Part shown: piece after piece, positions 45,716-58,526 of the stretch
How positions within the stretch are numbered: position 1 is the first letter of the stretch
How the letters are laid out: each line of letters begins with the position of its first letter
From: Annulohypoxylon bovei var. microspora
Taxonomy: Eukaryota > Ascomycota > Sordariomycetes > Xylariales > Hypoxylaceae
Direction of reading: 5' to 3'
Assembly: GCA_022836615.1 (NCBI GenBank)
Contig: MU405342.1
Coordinates: 3,535 to 67,534 of the forward strand
DNA: 64,000 nt
Translations under genes and position numbers: made by a program
Notes under the pieces: generated by a model
What the model was told of the DNA's origin: nothing
Databases searched by the model: none
The model's input: only the letters and a program-made list of their open reading frames with translations

Positions 45716-48710
45716 GTTGAGATCGCCTTATATAGCACCATATAACGCTAATGGTTCCTTATTCCACTAATAGTTGGCTGACACAACCTCTTCTGGAATG
45801 GACAATGCAATGCATTCCTAGATTCCCACGCCTTGCTGGCCCAATAAAGTCCAGAGCACACATCTAGCCTTCTTGTAAGAATGAGTCGTATTCATATTCA
45901 TACCCATACCCAATCCTTGTGGACCTGGCACTGAGCGGCTTTTCCGACATCCACATGACGAACTTCCGCTAGGGTCAGTCGGATACATCTTCCCTCATCA
46001 CTTGTAATTTGCCATTGTAACGTGCCAACCGTAGTGACATCTGTTGCCTGAATTCAGGGGTTCCACCTGAGTACTTGGGTAGTCGTTCACCGGTTCATAC
46101 AATCAGTGAAGAACTGAAGTCAAGAACCGAATCGTTCCTAGTACTCTCAATTCGAAATCCAGCATGCCGATCCTAAGGCCGGATTGATGGATGGTGTTAA
46201 TATGATTTCGCAAGATATTGCCATAGTAGCGTAGACAGTAGCTCTCGGAAATGGTGGTATAGCAACTGAAAAGGCCATTCTTCCTCTAGACCATGAAATG
46301 TTGCAAGTCTGGATCAGTCAGAAATCAACGAAGATACCCGATTTGTCAGTATATTCCGAAGAGTCATCTTGAAATCGATGCTCAGCTGTTAATGCTGGGG
46401 ATGATAGTGTAGGTAACGCTTCACAGAAATTTCTTCAATCAGACCAGATCAGGTCAGGTCAAGATCAAAGGAAGTCAGCTCCAATATCTAACTCCAGACG
46501 TCTCTTATAAGAAAAACGGGAATATGGCAAATATTCGTGAGTGAGTAATCCAATTCAAATTCCTAGCAGCAGCGTCATCACCAATGCATCGTCCCTCAAA
46601 GACTAGTTTGAATCTTGGAGTTGTTCTATCAAGATCCGCATTAGAAGTGATCCGGCATTATCGGCTTTCAGAAATAGCGAGGCTCCACGTTCATCCGATA
46701 TCCATGAATCTCTTAAGCGGACGTCTGATGAGACCGAAACATAACGACCCGATCTGCGGCGACAGCGATATCAATCCCGAATGATGCCGGGTTCACGGCA
46801 ATTGGTTGTGCAATATAGGGATTGTATGTTGTAGATGGCTTGGTTTTTGTGACCAGGGGTAGGGGTTCGATATCGGGATTTGTTACCAGGTACCTGCATA
46901 GAGTTGGCTGTTGCTACTATTATGGTTGTACCTTCCTGTAAAAATTAGAGGCGTTTATAGAACAGAAGTAACAAGTCACAAATTGTCTACATTGAAGCTA
47001 CAGGACCCCCACTGATACAAATGTACATACCTCTACGTAAGTACAGGTATTTACTGATGCGGATCAATATTCCACAGCTGACACAGCAGTTTACATCAAC
47101 GTCCCGAACTCCTTTTTTCCCGAAGTTTCGAGGCTTTCTGGTTCAGCCCTAAATGCACCTCCGCCTTTTTAACATCGTCAACCATTGACGTATAGAGGAT
47201 ACTAATCAGACTAAGCAGGTAACCAAATGCGATCTGGTCGTCCTGCACGTAAACACATGATGTGATTACGAGTTTTTAAACGGGGGTCTCTTCACATCCG
47301 TTCGTTAGAGATTTGTCATTTCTATCATTTGCATTGCACGGACCAATCGTCAAAAATTGACTTAACTAGAATTATCTACATTCAGCTTAGATAAGTACCT
47401 AGGTATTTATCTGACACCGAATTCTATACCGAGGATAGCCCGTCTACGTATACACCTTGGCAAATACCCTTAAATACCTAAGTCGGATAATATGTGCAGA
47501 AATGTATCTTTGACGAATGTCTTAATAAACCCGATATTTGTAAACTCTACTAGGTAGGTAAGTTATACTTGGTTCGTAAGGCAACGTAACTATAACCTTG
47601 GAAGCAGTTTAAAGTATTTGATAATGTTTTCCGCAGCCGGTCCGCTAAATCGTATTTAGATCCACTCGCGCCCCGCTGTTACCCGCCCTCTGTGGAGTTG
47701 GATTATTTTAGCTTAACAGTCTTTTAGTCTCCCAGTTTTGCACTCTTTACTACCTAGTATACACCACACCTCTTATTATTTAATTCCACAACCTACTACA
47801 TGTGGGTGGTGACTCGATTCCGCGCCCTTAAGTCTTACTCCAGGGGTAACAACAAGCTTTCGTAAAATCGACCATATATCAGCCATATTTATAATACAGC
47901 TAATCAATATTTATGACGTATTGCTCAAGTAAGCCTGTTGACTCCATTTCAGCATGAGTCTTCCCCAAACCCCTAGGTAAACATGATTTCCCTTTTCTAG
48001 ACATCTCAAGTATTAATGACTTACCCAGATAAAGCATCTAGGTAATCTTCTCTTCATCTTCTCTTATAACTGCAGATATTAGTCATATTTATGTGGAAGA
48101 GCAACGTAGGCTGTAGGCAAAGCGGTAGTGTTCCATTTTGCCCCATAAAGGGGGGGGCTAAGTCCCCTTTCTTAAACATCCTAGATGATTGGGCAAGTGT
48201 CTTCCTGTGTGAAAACTATATTACGGCTTCAATGCCTGCGGTTATGCCCGAAATACCTTGATACTCCAAGCTTCAAATCTACGAGAGTATCTTGTTGGTT
48301 AGGATCAGCACCCAAGCCAATCAGGTTCGGTAATCATCCGTGTGTGTGGCGGTCAGAAGAGCTCGCTGCTGCTTAGCTAGGAAGAACTCGACGAGTAGTA
48401 TTATAACAATATCTATCCAACACCCAGTTGTCACCCTTGGCAAGATCCAGGGATCTTATACTACGTCCCAGGTTATTGGGTCGACCACACCATAAGAGAG
48501 CGTGGTCTGCCTCTTCGGCCTAGGGTATTTCGACGGAACCATCCGCTCTTACGCGCTCAGCTATCGAGTCTTATTACCCTAGTTAATGCTTACTGCCGCC
48601 TTGAACGATAACAGTTAAGTCAGGGGTTCATCCGTCTCAGTCAGTTACTCGGGTTTGCCACATGAATTATACAAGGAAACGTATGCCTACACTTCTCCCT
48701 TCCCTATCAG
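45716..48710. other. 3-kb intergenic region between divergent transporter and regulator
   Basis: AT-rich spacer with no supported gene. TAGGTA-type motifs occur near 47397 and 47552. It presumably carries the promoters of both flanking genes and the unresolved 5' end of the regulator gene. Confidence 0.5.
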
Positions 48711-50762
48711 TTGCTACGTAGGCTATTAACTTACCGAAAACCAGGCGCACTTCTTGCTTGCGACTTCTGCAGGTACGATATCTCCGAGCTGATACGAAAT
48801 CATTCGCAACCTAACCATAGAGTAGGCATCGTAAACGAAGATGCGACGGGAAAAAGCCATGTTCTACCTGCAGGGATTCAAACGCCGATTGTGTATACAA
48901 AGAACTCCCATTCGAGAGGTGTTTTTCCCTCGGCCTTCGCAACTTGAGATCTCAATGGCGTGCTGACCTATAGTTGTAGAGTTGAAGACGCAAGCCCGAC
49001 TGCTGTGATCGATCGACTTGCCCGAATAGAGAATCTACTCGAACACCAAAGCCAGCAGATTAACCAACTTAGTACCCGGTCTAGTCCCCTTTCATACCCA
49101 ACGAGCCAGGCCGACTATTTCTCTGTGTACCAGCAGCCATCAGAATACTTACCTTCAACGTCCGCTGGAATAGACCCTCAGCTCGATTCACCACAGTTTC
49201 TGATTCCGAAAAACCACGCTACTCTACCAATTACGCTTCTTTCGTTACCCATGGTTCGTGATCTAATCGGGGAGTACCCCAGAGACTACTTTTTCGAGAT
49301 TGAGGAGAAATTACCACTTCCCGGACTACTGGGGAAGCTACATGATAGTACATTAGTCTGGCCATCTATCGATACTAATACTATAGATGCGTTAACGGAG
49401 AATTACTTTCGGAATGTCCATCCTCACCATCCGCTCTTTACACCGGCCATGTTTAAGACATGGCAGGACCAGCTTATTCAGGAAAAAGACATGGAGGATA
49501 TTGGTACTTCGATATGTTTTTGCGTGTACGCTTTAGGCACGATCTGTTCGAACGAAGCGGGAGACTACGAGGGCGATGAGGCACTTGGGCTTCAATTCTT
49601 TCAGCCGGCACTCCGAATTATGTTGCACAAGTCAGTATGGGAATTTCGACCAAGCGTAAGCCTCTGTCAAGCTTTATTGCTTGCTGCTTCATACTTTGCC
49701 CATCTAGGAAGACCTCTTCATAGTTGGAGGATGGCACAATTTTCATCACGAATATTTCTTGGCCTTCTTGAGAGGTAAAGGAACCCTTTTTTGTAGTCGA
49801 TGGTAGAAGCTAATATATAGAAGCCGAAAACGCCACCTATCTAGTGCAGAATTTGAGGAGGCCGAATTAAGAACATTTTGGCAGTGTTTTACAGTTGAAT
49901 GGTATGATAACTGCTTGACATGAATACTTGATTTATATACTAACTTTCATGACCTAGCGATCGAATCGCCGAGCTCGATGTTCCTCGAAGCGGAATCGAA
50001 CCCCTGGGCGACCGAATGCGACTCCCGCACAGCACAGACCCATCTGACAATGAGAACACCATTTACTTTATCGCCGAACATGCCATCCGTCGACTCTTGA
50101 ATCGTATACATAATTCGCTCTACGGCCCTGAAATTGCACAAACGAGTCCTGACCCGGTGTTGCCCCCGGGTCCTAATCAGGCTTGGCAGAGTCTGAATCT
50201 CCAGAAGCTCCAAGCTCTTAGTGCTGAACTCAATAGACAGTTAGAAGAATGGTACTTTTCTATACCGGATTACTTACGGCCCGTAAAGGGAACTCTACCG
50301 CTGCCGAACGACCGTGCCCGCGTCCTAAGGATTCGATACTACGCTGCTCGACACATTATTCATCGGCCGTTCCTCCTTGAGATGATTTCCCGGCAGCACG
50401 AAGTTCAATCCCCAGCGAGTACCTCCGTTCTAAGCCCCGATCCGTACAGCGAATCGCCTGTTGTCTTAGAAAGGTGCGAGACCTGTATCGATTCATGTGT
50501 CACGTACCTCTATAACGCAATAGATATGATAGACAGACGGTCTCCATACCTATGGACCTTCTCTCAGAGCTGTTTAGCATGTCTCATCATGCTGTGGATG
50601 GCAGATAATACAGCCGCGTTACATCACTACCTCCCTCATATGCAACCAATTCAGAGCGTGTTGCTTACCAAGCTACGCAAATGGTCGACTAAAGATTCCA
50701 CATTTGCTGCCGAAATACATATTATTGAACAACTCGTTTTCTCGGATCCGATGGAAGTTTGA
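48711..50762 (+). CDS. Zn(II)2Cys6 transcription factor with fungal_trans domain (5' end unresolved)
   Basis: Exons 48711-48772, 48826-48918, 48980-49774, 49821-49901 and 49958-50762 encode at least 611 aa. Splicing rebuilds a perfect binuclear zinc cluster: CDFCRHRKRRC, then CSTC and a final Cys (spacing C-2-C-6-C-5-C-2-C-6-C). A coiled-coil-like linker follows (IDRLARIENLLEHQSQQINQ), then the fungal-specific regulatory domain (about residues 150-480, with NYFRNVHPHHPLFTP and LRTFWQCF). The family activates genes of sugar, nitrogen or secondary metabolism. No in-frame ATG joins directly to 48711, so a first exon lies upstream. Intron 1 interrupts the zinc cluster after its second Cys, and both zinc-region introns show paired AG acceptors. 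It is divergent from the transporter and may regulate it (inference). Confidence 0.85.
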
Positions 50763-52841
50763 GAAGGGTGTTTTCGGAAGTCATAGTCATACTCAACTCC
50801 TGAAGCTCCGAAGCAATGGTAGCTGTGAAAAGGCTTGAACGAAGCATATTTAGAAGCTAGAACCAACAAGACGTTATAATTGGATTCTGATAGGACGATG
50901 GGACGCATAATGGAAGAACCTCCATGTACATGGTACCGATTGGGCGGGACCCAGCGGTGAGCTTGGACTACATAGCATTAGAGCTGCAGATAACTAGACG
51001 AATACATTCCTTTTTTCTCTCATTGGATGCCAGACGTCTTGCTGAGGTGTGGTAGATGCACCGGCGACGCGTGAACCCCTAGTCTCATGTAGTATTACTT
51101 GCCTTCGTTCCCCTGCCATGCATCGAAATCAGCAATAGAAGATTCCCTACCTTAGTCTTGGCCTTAGCGTAGGTAGGCAGGTATGTATTTAGTAATTGTC
51201 AGCAAGACCGCATTAAAAAAAACTTTCCAAAACTTCCTACTGATTGGAGTGACATCATACCCTTTTGGCCGGTCGCTACCTTACCATAGCCCTGGGACCG
51301 AGCTAAATCTCCGCTTATGTAATTATGTAACCCTTTATGCACCCGACGGAATAAACCAAACCCTAGCGAGCAGGGACGGGATTAATTAATCCCCTTGCAT
51401 GAGGTAACCTTCTATCCCCGAAACTAAGCCGACTCCGAAACATATCTTAACTTGTCTTCTCCTTTATCGACGGAGGGATTCGGGATCGGCCGTAAGCTGG
51501 TTCAATATCTCCAATGCGGTTTCGCAACCCTACCAGGTCCCAGGTAATTAGCATTTCGACATGTAAACTTTCACCTTTGCCTGTGTATCCACCCAAAGCC
51601 GGACGACCCCAACCCAAGGCCGCCGAAAGACGGGCTGGCGATCCGATATCGCCACAGGTCCACACGAAACAGGGCCGGAGAATGAAGTTGGCCAGGTTGA
51701 TGTGGGGACGGGGCCCCTTTCGCTGTTGGATCGACGAACGCGAGCTGCCGAGGCCCCTTCGCGATTGCGACGGCGTGTGGCCCCGGCCAACTCGGCGTTT
51801 CCGTCCGCAAGGCCACAAGACCACGCTCGGAGAAGCTACTTTTTGCTTTTCTCAAATCACCGATTATCAAATTATTATTGCTGCTGCTGCTGCACCCTCT
51901 TGCCAACGTAGGCGACTGAATCCCGCTCGCGATGCAACTCCGATGATGCACTCGACTGTTCTCGTGGCCTCCCTGTGCCCCACACCGCCTGATGGGAGTC
52001 ATTTCGTCTGTGTGCCGTCGCACGCGTAGCTCGGTCTGGGATTCTTGGAAGGTGGAAGAGCTTTCTTTCTTTCTCCTAGGCAGCACCGGCAACGACGGAC
52101 AGCTGACGACCATCCTCTCTCTCTTTTTTCGCCATCTTCCCCCACGTGACGCGTTCTGCATGATACATAGCTTAGGAGAGCCCCATTCATGCGCGTCTGA
52201 CCATCTCAGCCCTAAACTGAAATGTGTCTTGCCACTCACTGCCTTGCTGACCGCATCAGCTAGGTAGCCTCGTCCCGAGTCTTCGCCAACCGTGCGTCAG
52301 GAAAATGTTGGGATTAATGCACGTGTAATCACTTAATACCGATGTCACTTCGAGCCCTTACGGATTATGGATGCTAGGATGCAAATAATGAAGTATCGCC
52401 ACTCGAGCCTCGAAGTCATCAGCCGAGCTTGCCGTATCGAGCAGGTTTTGCCGCACAGCTCGTTCTTCGATAGATGGCCTGTTTCCCGCTTTGGAATTTG
52501 GCGCCTAAGCTACCCATGGTGTTGACATATCGCGGTAGCTCCTGACTTCGCCAACGCCAGGCAACCAGGGAGGCAGTGCCGTATACTACGATGCCATGCT
52601 ACCTTTAAAGCAATAAGGTAACTCTGGGGAGGCAATGTCACCTTTTGAACGGGTTGACTACCTATTGCACGACTATTACAACACATACACAAATATATGA
52701 TTATACAGGTAACGTAGTAGCTTGATGTCATTTATTGATCTTTGTAGACGTATCTAGAAGGAAGAAGAGCGTATCCTTCGACAAGATGGTGGAGACTTCT
52801 CATCGAATTATGGATCGATACCCCTTTTGTCTCCGATCCCC
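50763..52841. other. 2.1-kb intergenic region with a GC-richer segment
   Basis: The part 51550-52250 is GC-richer than its surroundings and has overlapping open frames on both strands (up to 222 codons, minus, 51571-52239), but none shows a domain, signal peptide or membrane segment. A short TTA/CTG microsatellite sits at about 51868-51893. A non-coding RNA or a 5' leader is possible but unsupported. Confidence 0.4.
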
Positions 52842-53460
52842 CTAAAGAGCGACCAAGGCGGTGAAAGCCACGACGAGGGAAACCGCCGAGACCCCCTGAA
52901 TCCCAGCGGAGGACTTGTCAGGTTCATCGGGCGAAACCTGGGCATCTCCCGGATTTGGGATTGGTAGGATGGCGCTGACGCATCTAGGAGCGTTTCTCTC
53001 GGCCTCGATCTCCCCAGAACGCATACCCGTGGCGTTTATGCCAGATGAATCTACGAGGTATCGTTAGCGGATGACGCGTATGAAGAGCCCTCGAAAGTTC
53101 AACAGGCAATGTAAGGGACGGGTAGGGCTTACTTTGAAAGAGCTGGCAATCACCCTCCTTCTCAAGTCTCTTCTTGGCGGCGATGAGCTCGTCTAGAGAG
53201 TAAGGAGAGAAAAAGACAACGGGGCCTGTCTGAAGCTCCTCTACGCTATAGAGGCACAACCCCTTCGCGACGGCTGTTCCCTTCCGGATTGGCTTGAGGA
53301 GGCCTCCTTGGGCATCGCGGAACCCTGGGGATTGATCGTCGTCATTGGCTGGAAGTGACTCTCCGAGGCTTTTCAAGGATGTTGGAGAGGCTTGACCTTC
53401 AATGGTCGACGCTACTGCTGTAGAGAGAGCGAGGGCGGGAAGTAATGTAAGTACTCTCAT
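52842..53460 (-). CDS. Small secreted, probably GPI-anchored protein
   Basis: Exons (minus) 53460-53133 and 53050-52842 give 178 aa with phase closure. The N-terminus is a signal peptide (MRVLTLLPALALSTAVAS). The mature part has four Cys residues (GLCLY, GDCQLF, PRCVS among them) and N-glycosylation sites NSS and NAT just after the intron join. The C-terminus is a hydrophobic tail (VSAVSLVVAFTALVAL) preceded by small residues SSAG, typical of a GPI-anchor signal. It is likely a cell-wall or surface protein. I do not recognise the family. Confidence 0.7.
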
Positions 53461-56101
53461 AGTGATCGAAAGGATGTGAATATCTAGGTAATTGCTGTAT
53501 TATCGGATCTGTAACGAGTGTGAGTTGATTTGTACGACGAAGTGTCCATAAGTCCGTCGTAGGCTTGTTCTACAACCCTAATGACCACGCCAGAATAGGC
53601 GCGAGTTTTATAAGCGAAACCCGTCAAAAACTTCGACTAGATCACACAACGCATCATTCGAACATGGCTATACTCTAGTTCATATCCAAGCTCTGGTGCT
53701 AAGAAAGTAGAGAGTGGAAACGAACCACTGATGATCTGTGTTCGGTGGCACATGTAATAGCGCTGGCTACACTCGGCCTCTTCGTAGTCAATCGACTACT
53801 CACGAGTGGTGTTCACAACAGTATATAATACTCTGACACGGGATGCCGTCATGACGGTAGGATTGTTACTGAACTATACGTTCGTTCGGATTGATTAAAA
53901 CTTTATCGGTGATCTATGAAAAGAATAAGGGAGACTGAACATCTTCTAAAGGGGTGAGCTCGTCCCAAGCTATAGCAAACTTTAGTCGCTTGGTCCCCTC
54001 AACAGCTACATTGCTAGGTATTCATTAACATGCCCCGAATATCGTTATAAATTGGAGCGATGCTTAAAGTCAGTATCAATGATATGATCGAAATTCCCTT
54101 AGTGCTAGGTTGTCTTTGTTACTGTAGAATAGGAGAGGCCTAGTCTCGTCGGGTCTTCTGGTAAGGTGTTCTATAAAAATCCCATAGAGGAAGATTTAAA
54201 TCGAGCGTCAAGGCAATTTACTAGTTCCCAACTTCAATCGTAAGACATATGCTGATTCAGCGATAAGTTGCGCAGTCCAGATTCCTCAACATTATACGAG
54301 TTTCGAAGGAGTTCTGTTGCTATAACATGTCGACCAAACTGGATGAGATGTATCTTTGACCTTATGCATAATTAGACATGCATGCTCACGGACAGTAGGG
54401 TGTGATGTCACGAAGGTCTTTACTGCATTTTGTAGTGATTGTCGGATATCGGATGATACATCAAACGCAGAGGGATGCAAATGAGTATAGTGGTAAGTCT
54501 GAGAGTATTCCGATCATGAATTTTACATAATAATGCATTAGCTCTAAATATTGCGTGACTTGCGCCCGAGAGTGGTCTAGGAAACGGTAAGTCTAGGGGA
54601 TTTTTCGATGCATCTCATCCGTTAGTAGACGTAGATCATACTGATCATAGTAAGACGATGATCCTCCAGAGATCCGACTACGCCGCACAGATCGCTAGTT
54701 AGATCTTAGAAGGAAGTCGTCACTGTTTCGTGCATAGAAATCAATACATCGCTTTGACCACAATGATTATATCGGTGGTTACGATCTTATTTTCAATACC
54801 GTCTTTAAAGACTGCCCAACAACACGTTATGGTGTTGAAAATGAAGGCGACGTTGGCGAATTACATAAGTGCATATTGAGGTTACCAACAAATCTTGGTA
54901 GAAATGAAATCTCAACTTTGGAAAGGGGAATTGAATGGTTAAATATGGTTCCGAGATGAAACTCTGAGACAGGGATATATGATTGATGCAGCCAACCAAT
55001 CACATTCAGAGTTTGGTTCTAAATTGGAAGTTGTTCCTGGCGATCTCCTTATGTAATCTTCAATTTATCTCCTTCAAGTAAAGTGCGCTCGGTATATCTG
55101 GTACGTACCTAGCTTTAGCGCGTCTCCTTGACACTTTCGCTTCAGTTCGTGCCCCTCTTTTGTTTTCTCTCCTCCTCATCCCCATTCCCTAGAGCCCAGA
55201 GGATTACCAAAAGATCGCTAAAATCATAATCACCCACTAAATTCGCTACAATGCTAAGCCTAGAAGAAGCTTGGCAGCCATCAATTTATCTAAAACATTG
55301 GACATCTACTGGTTCTCCGTATCCTACACCTATTATTAGTTGCCGTAGGGTTTCGGGTGTGCTCCAAGCCGACCACCTGATAGCGGCAATTGTTGAGAAG
55401 TCATTATCTTATAATCACGTAAGAAAAGATCGTGTTACTAAATCGAAAAAAGAAGAACGGCATATCTCAAATATCAAGATAGGTATCACAAACTGGTCAC
55501 TCTTTGGATGCATAGGATGGAGTGTGGATGGTTATAGAGAACAAGCATGTCGAATCTGTTCCACTTGGTCATCCGAACTATCCCTGTCTCGATCTTTCAT
55601 GCGCCCGCGCCTAATGACTGCCCTGCGCCTGCTTGGCCATGTCAAATCAAGATGTCCGGCATGGATAAAGATTGGGTAAGTAAGGGCAGCCGGGGCAGTT
55701 AAGTATTTGGTGATACACTTTTAAATAAGGAGGAGTGATCGCCCTAGCAGTTGCCTCGATAATATAGGAGGACAACATGCCGAACGACACTCTTTCCCCT
55801 TATATTCTTTAGCAAGCTTTCAATTCACCCACCGCTTCCCTTTTGGGTCTTTTCTTTCTTTCCCTTTCCCGATTTTCCCATCCTGAGGACGCGGGTGTGG
55901 TTGTTTGACACATTTCCATCAAACATTCATTCGTTCTACGTGTCATTCGTTATAGCTCTGACGAGCGTACACTCACTTTATTTTATACTCACTATAGTCT
56001 ATCTTTGATACCCAACGAAATAGCCTTAAATCCTACACCTTTCACGCCTTTCAACCTACAACCTATAATTTAATCATCGCTACTATCGAGAAATAAGCAC
56101 C
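53461..56101. other. 2.6-kb AT-rich intergenic region
   Basis: Mostly AT-rich with no recognised gene apart from one doubtful frame listed separately. 55130-55190 and 55830-55880 are pyrimidine-rich and resemble fungal promoter CT tracts; the latter leads into the gene at 56102. Confidence 0.5.
55251..55679 (+). CDS. Doubtful 142-codon frame
   Basis: This open frame begins with an ATG behind a CT-rich stretch, the usual look of a fungal promoter, but the product has no domain, signal peptide or membrane helix that I recognise, and composition is close to random. It is recorded because it is long for this AT-rich area. It may be spurious. Confidence 0.2.
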   Translation: MLSLEEAWQPSIYLKHWTSTGSPYPTPIISCRRVSGVLQADHLIAAIVEKSLSYNHVRKDRVTKSKKEERHISNIKIGITNWSLFGCIGWSVDGYREQACRICSTWSSELSLSRSFMRPRLMTALRLLGHVKSRCPAWIKIG

Positions 56102-56874
56102 ATGTTATTCCAGACGGTCTCCTCGATCGCTATTCTGGCCCTTGCCGGCCAAGTTATTGCCGACCCCGTGCGTCAGCCGTACAAGTTGAAGCTCGCCCGC
56201 ATGTCAGCCAGAAGTATCTTCGGTCTTGACCGCCGCTCGGACGATGGATATTCTCCCGAGCAGCAATTCTGTAGTTCTGGAGATACTTGTGCCGAAGCCT
56301 GCGGCAAAGGCTTTGATCAATGTCCTTCGAAGGATGGTATGGTACATTGTTTCAACAAAGCCGGCAATCAGACCTGCTGTCCCGGTCAAACTGGAGGTAA
56401 GACTTTTAAATCGCGAATAAATATACATGGGATTTTGCTAATTAGCATATAGATTCTTGTGATAAGGGCTACTTCTGCAGTGCCGATGATAAAGGCAATA
56501 CATGGTGTTGTCCCGACAGCATGACTCTTAAGCAGTGCGCTGCGGCATACAGCCTTCCCGGGTCCCTTATAGTGCCCACCCCCACGTCAACATCCAAACC
56601 GCCATCCTCCACCAAAGCTTCAGCGACTAAGAGCGCCACTTCACTTAAGATTGTTGCAAGCGCTCCCGCCACTGGGGACTACGGGTCCACGACCACTGAG
56701 CCACCAAGTACCCCCGCGACCAGCACTGCCGTTCCCGCAGCTACGTCCTCGTCCTCGTCGCCTTCGCCGACACCCCCTGCGAACGGCCTTGTCGCCGCAG
56801 GTAGCCACAGCATCCACATTCCTGTGACCGGCGCGATGCTCCTCGCCGTTGCCGCCTTCGCCGCTCTTCTGTAA
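56102..56874 (+). CDS. Secreted Cys-rich protein with Ser/Thr stalk and GPI-anchor-like tail
   Basis: Exons 56102-56396 and 56453-56874 give 238 aa. A signal peptide (LFQTVSSIAILALAGQVIA) is followed by a dibasic site (LDRR, possible Kex2 processing) and a Cys-rich module of about 80 residues with paired Cys in QTCCPG and WCCPD. The second half is a Ser/Thr/Pro stalk, likely O-mannosylated, ending in a hydrophobic segment (VTGAMLLAVAAFAALL) after Ser/His-rich residues, a GPI-signal pattern. The join G/AT restores DSCDKGYFC. Such proteins coat the cell wall of filamentous fungi. No enzymatic motif is seen. Confidence 0.75.
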
Positions 56875-58526
56875 ACGACTTCACGACAAGTCCATTACGG
56901 ACAGAGGAGAGTTAGAAGCGACGTATCGGCAAGATTATGCGGTGCGACGACGGAACGAGTTACGATGACCGATATCTTTTTCTTTTGCACTGACCTAGAA
57001 TCCCTATTGACTGGGTCCCGTCGGTTATTTGTTATTTGCTTATACCATTGATACCCTTCGATACATCATAAAATGCGGTTTGGGCCCTTGAAGTTTGCTG
57101 GCACGGGTTTAGGTCAGTCGAGCTGTCGGGGTTTGGGGAGTTGGTTGTTTTTACGTTCTCTATTGTTGAACAGTTGGGCTTTGCACGTTGACTGCGTTGC
57201 AACTAGCCTGGGGCTCGGGAAGTCATTTTGAGGTCCCGCTATCCTTAGACCGCATAGACGGTAACTAGGTATATACAAGGACACCTGATGCCTTTGAGGA
57301 GGCTGGTTATTTCCAGATTGTATGCCATAGACTCATCAGACCTACGACGACTTACTTGCTTAAGCATGTTTAGGGTAATATTCTATTTTTGGAGAGGCCC
57401 TAGAATATGGCAATACAGAATATCAATTTGAGAATCTGGCAATTGTTTCAATAGGCGTGAATGTGAATTAAGAGAATATGGTCGGATAATATAAATGAGT
57501 AGTTATTAACGTAAAGGAATAAACGCTTGAGAAAACCTCCTTCAGCAAAGATCATTATTGCCCCATACCAAGAATAGGTACGTTATAATAGAAAAGTGTT
57601 ACTTCTACCTCCCAGTAGAGAAAATGAAAGGGGGATGAGTATATCGTGAGTAGTAGATCTCATAGATAGCTACGACCTGGATAGCCGATTGAAAATACGA
57701 AAATCATCCATCTCAAAAGTTTCAATAAACACACTTAAAAAAAAAGAATTACTGGCCAAACCAGCCCAAAAAAATTCCAGAGGCCTCTCCCATCCCAAAT
57801 TCAAACGTGCGATCTATCCATTCATCCTTGTGGGGATAAGCCACGGGGAGGGATCGAACCCGCGGTGCTTCTCAACCGCACAGGACACAGGAGATCGGCA
57901 CGGTTCGAAGTGCAAACCGGTTGCACCAGTGGATGCTGTCGCAATCCAAGGTTTGGGTGGGATATGGTAACTGCTTTCTTTCTTTTACCCTATATGCCTG
58001 CTGCTGGTTGGGCGTTCTTGCCTTGCGTAGCTGTTGGGTAGGTCGTGCCTGCTGTCTACGCCCCTGTCGCATCTTTTATATCTCATATGGAAGGTGCGTT
58101 CCAGGTGATAGCGCCTTGATATGTGTAGAAGTTAAACGCTTGTCGGATTATGTAGGTAGATATAGTACGCAAAAAATATGAAGGTTCCCGTTGGCGTTAT
58201 GCAAGTCTCATAATTCATATATCGGTCCTCCTCTATCTAGACCACGGACCAAGTTCTGACTATTATACCAACGGAAATTTTACGTGTAAGGGGGAGGTCA
58301 TTAAAGATGTTGCAAAACATGTTAAATCACTGCCTGTTAGAACCACCAAAATGCGATAGATAAAGGCCTTGTATTTGAGCTAACCCAAGTAGTCCCCTGC
58401 TCATCCTGGCCGTCAGTATTTACTTCATTAGTCTATTTACAAGAGCTCTATGACAAAGTACGGCCGGCACTATGCTGTGGCACGCAGCACGTCGATTCAG
58501 AAATTCGCGCGTAAGAAGAATAACAC
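56875..58526. other. Convergent 3' spacer with a possible pol III element
   Basis: AT-rich spacer between the secreted protein gene (+) and NMA111 (-). Apart from the tRNA-like element at 57737-57945, nothing is recognised. Confidence 0.5.
57737..57945 (-). other. Possible degenerate tRNA-like / pol III-promoted element
   Basis: On the minus strand, TGGTGCAACCGG (57928-57917) matches the tRNA A box, with a perfect five-pair D-arm GTGCA/TGCAC around AACCGGTTT. GGTTCGATCC (57860-57851) matches the B box about 60 bases later. T-runs follow at 57774-57768 (7 T) and 57745-57737 (9 T), as in pol III terminators. The acceptor and T stems pair poorly, so this is not a normal tRNA. It could be a tRNA pseudogene, a SINE head or a small pol III transcript. 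Confidence 0.35.

Noticed and set aside
51571..52239. 222-codon minus-strand frame overlapping a 171-codon plus-strand frame
   Set aside because: Local GC-richness keeps both strands open; composition is random-like and no motif is seen on either.
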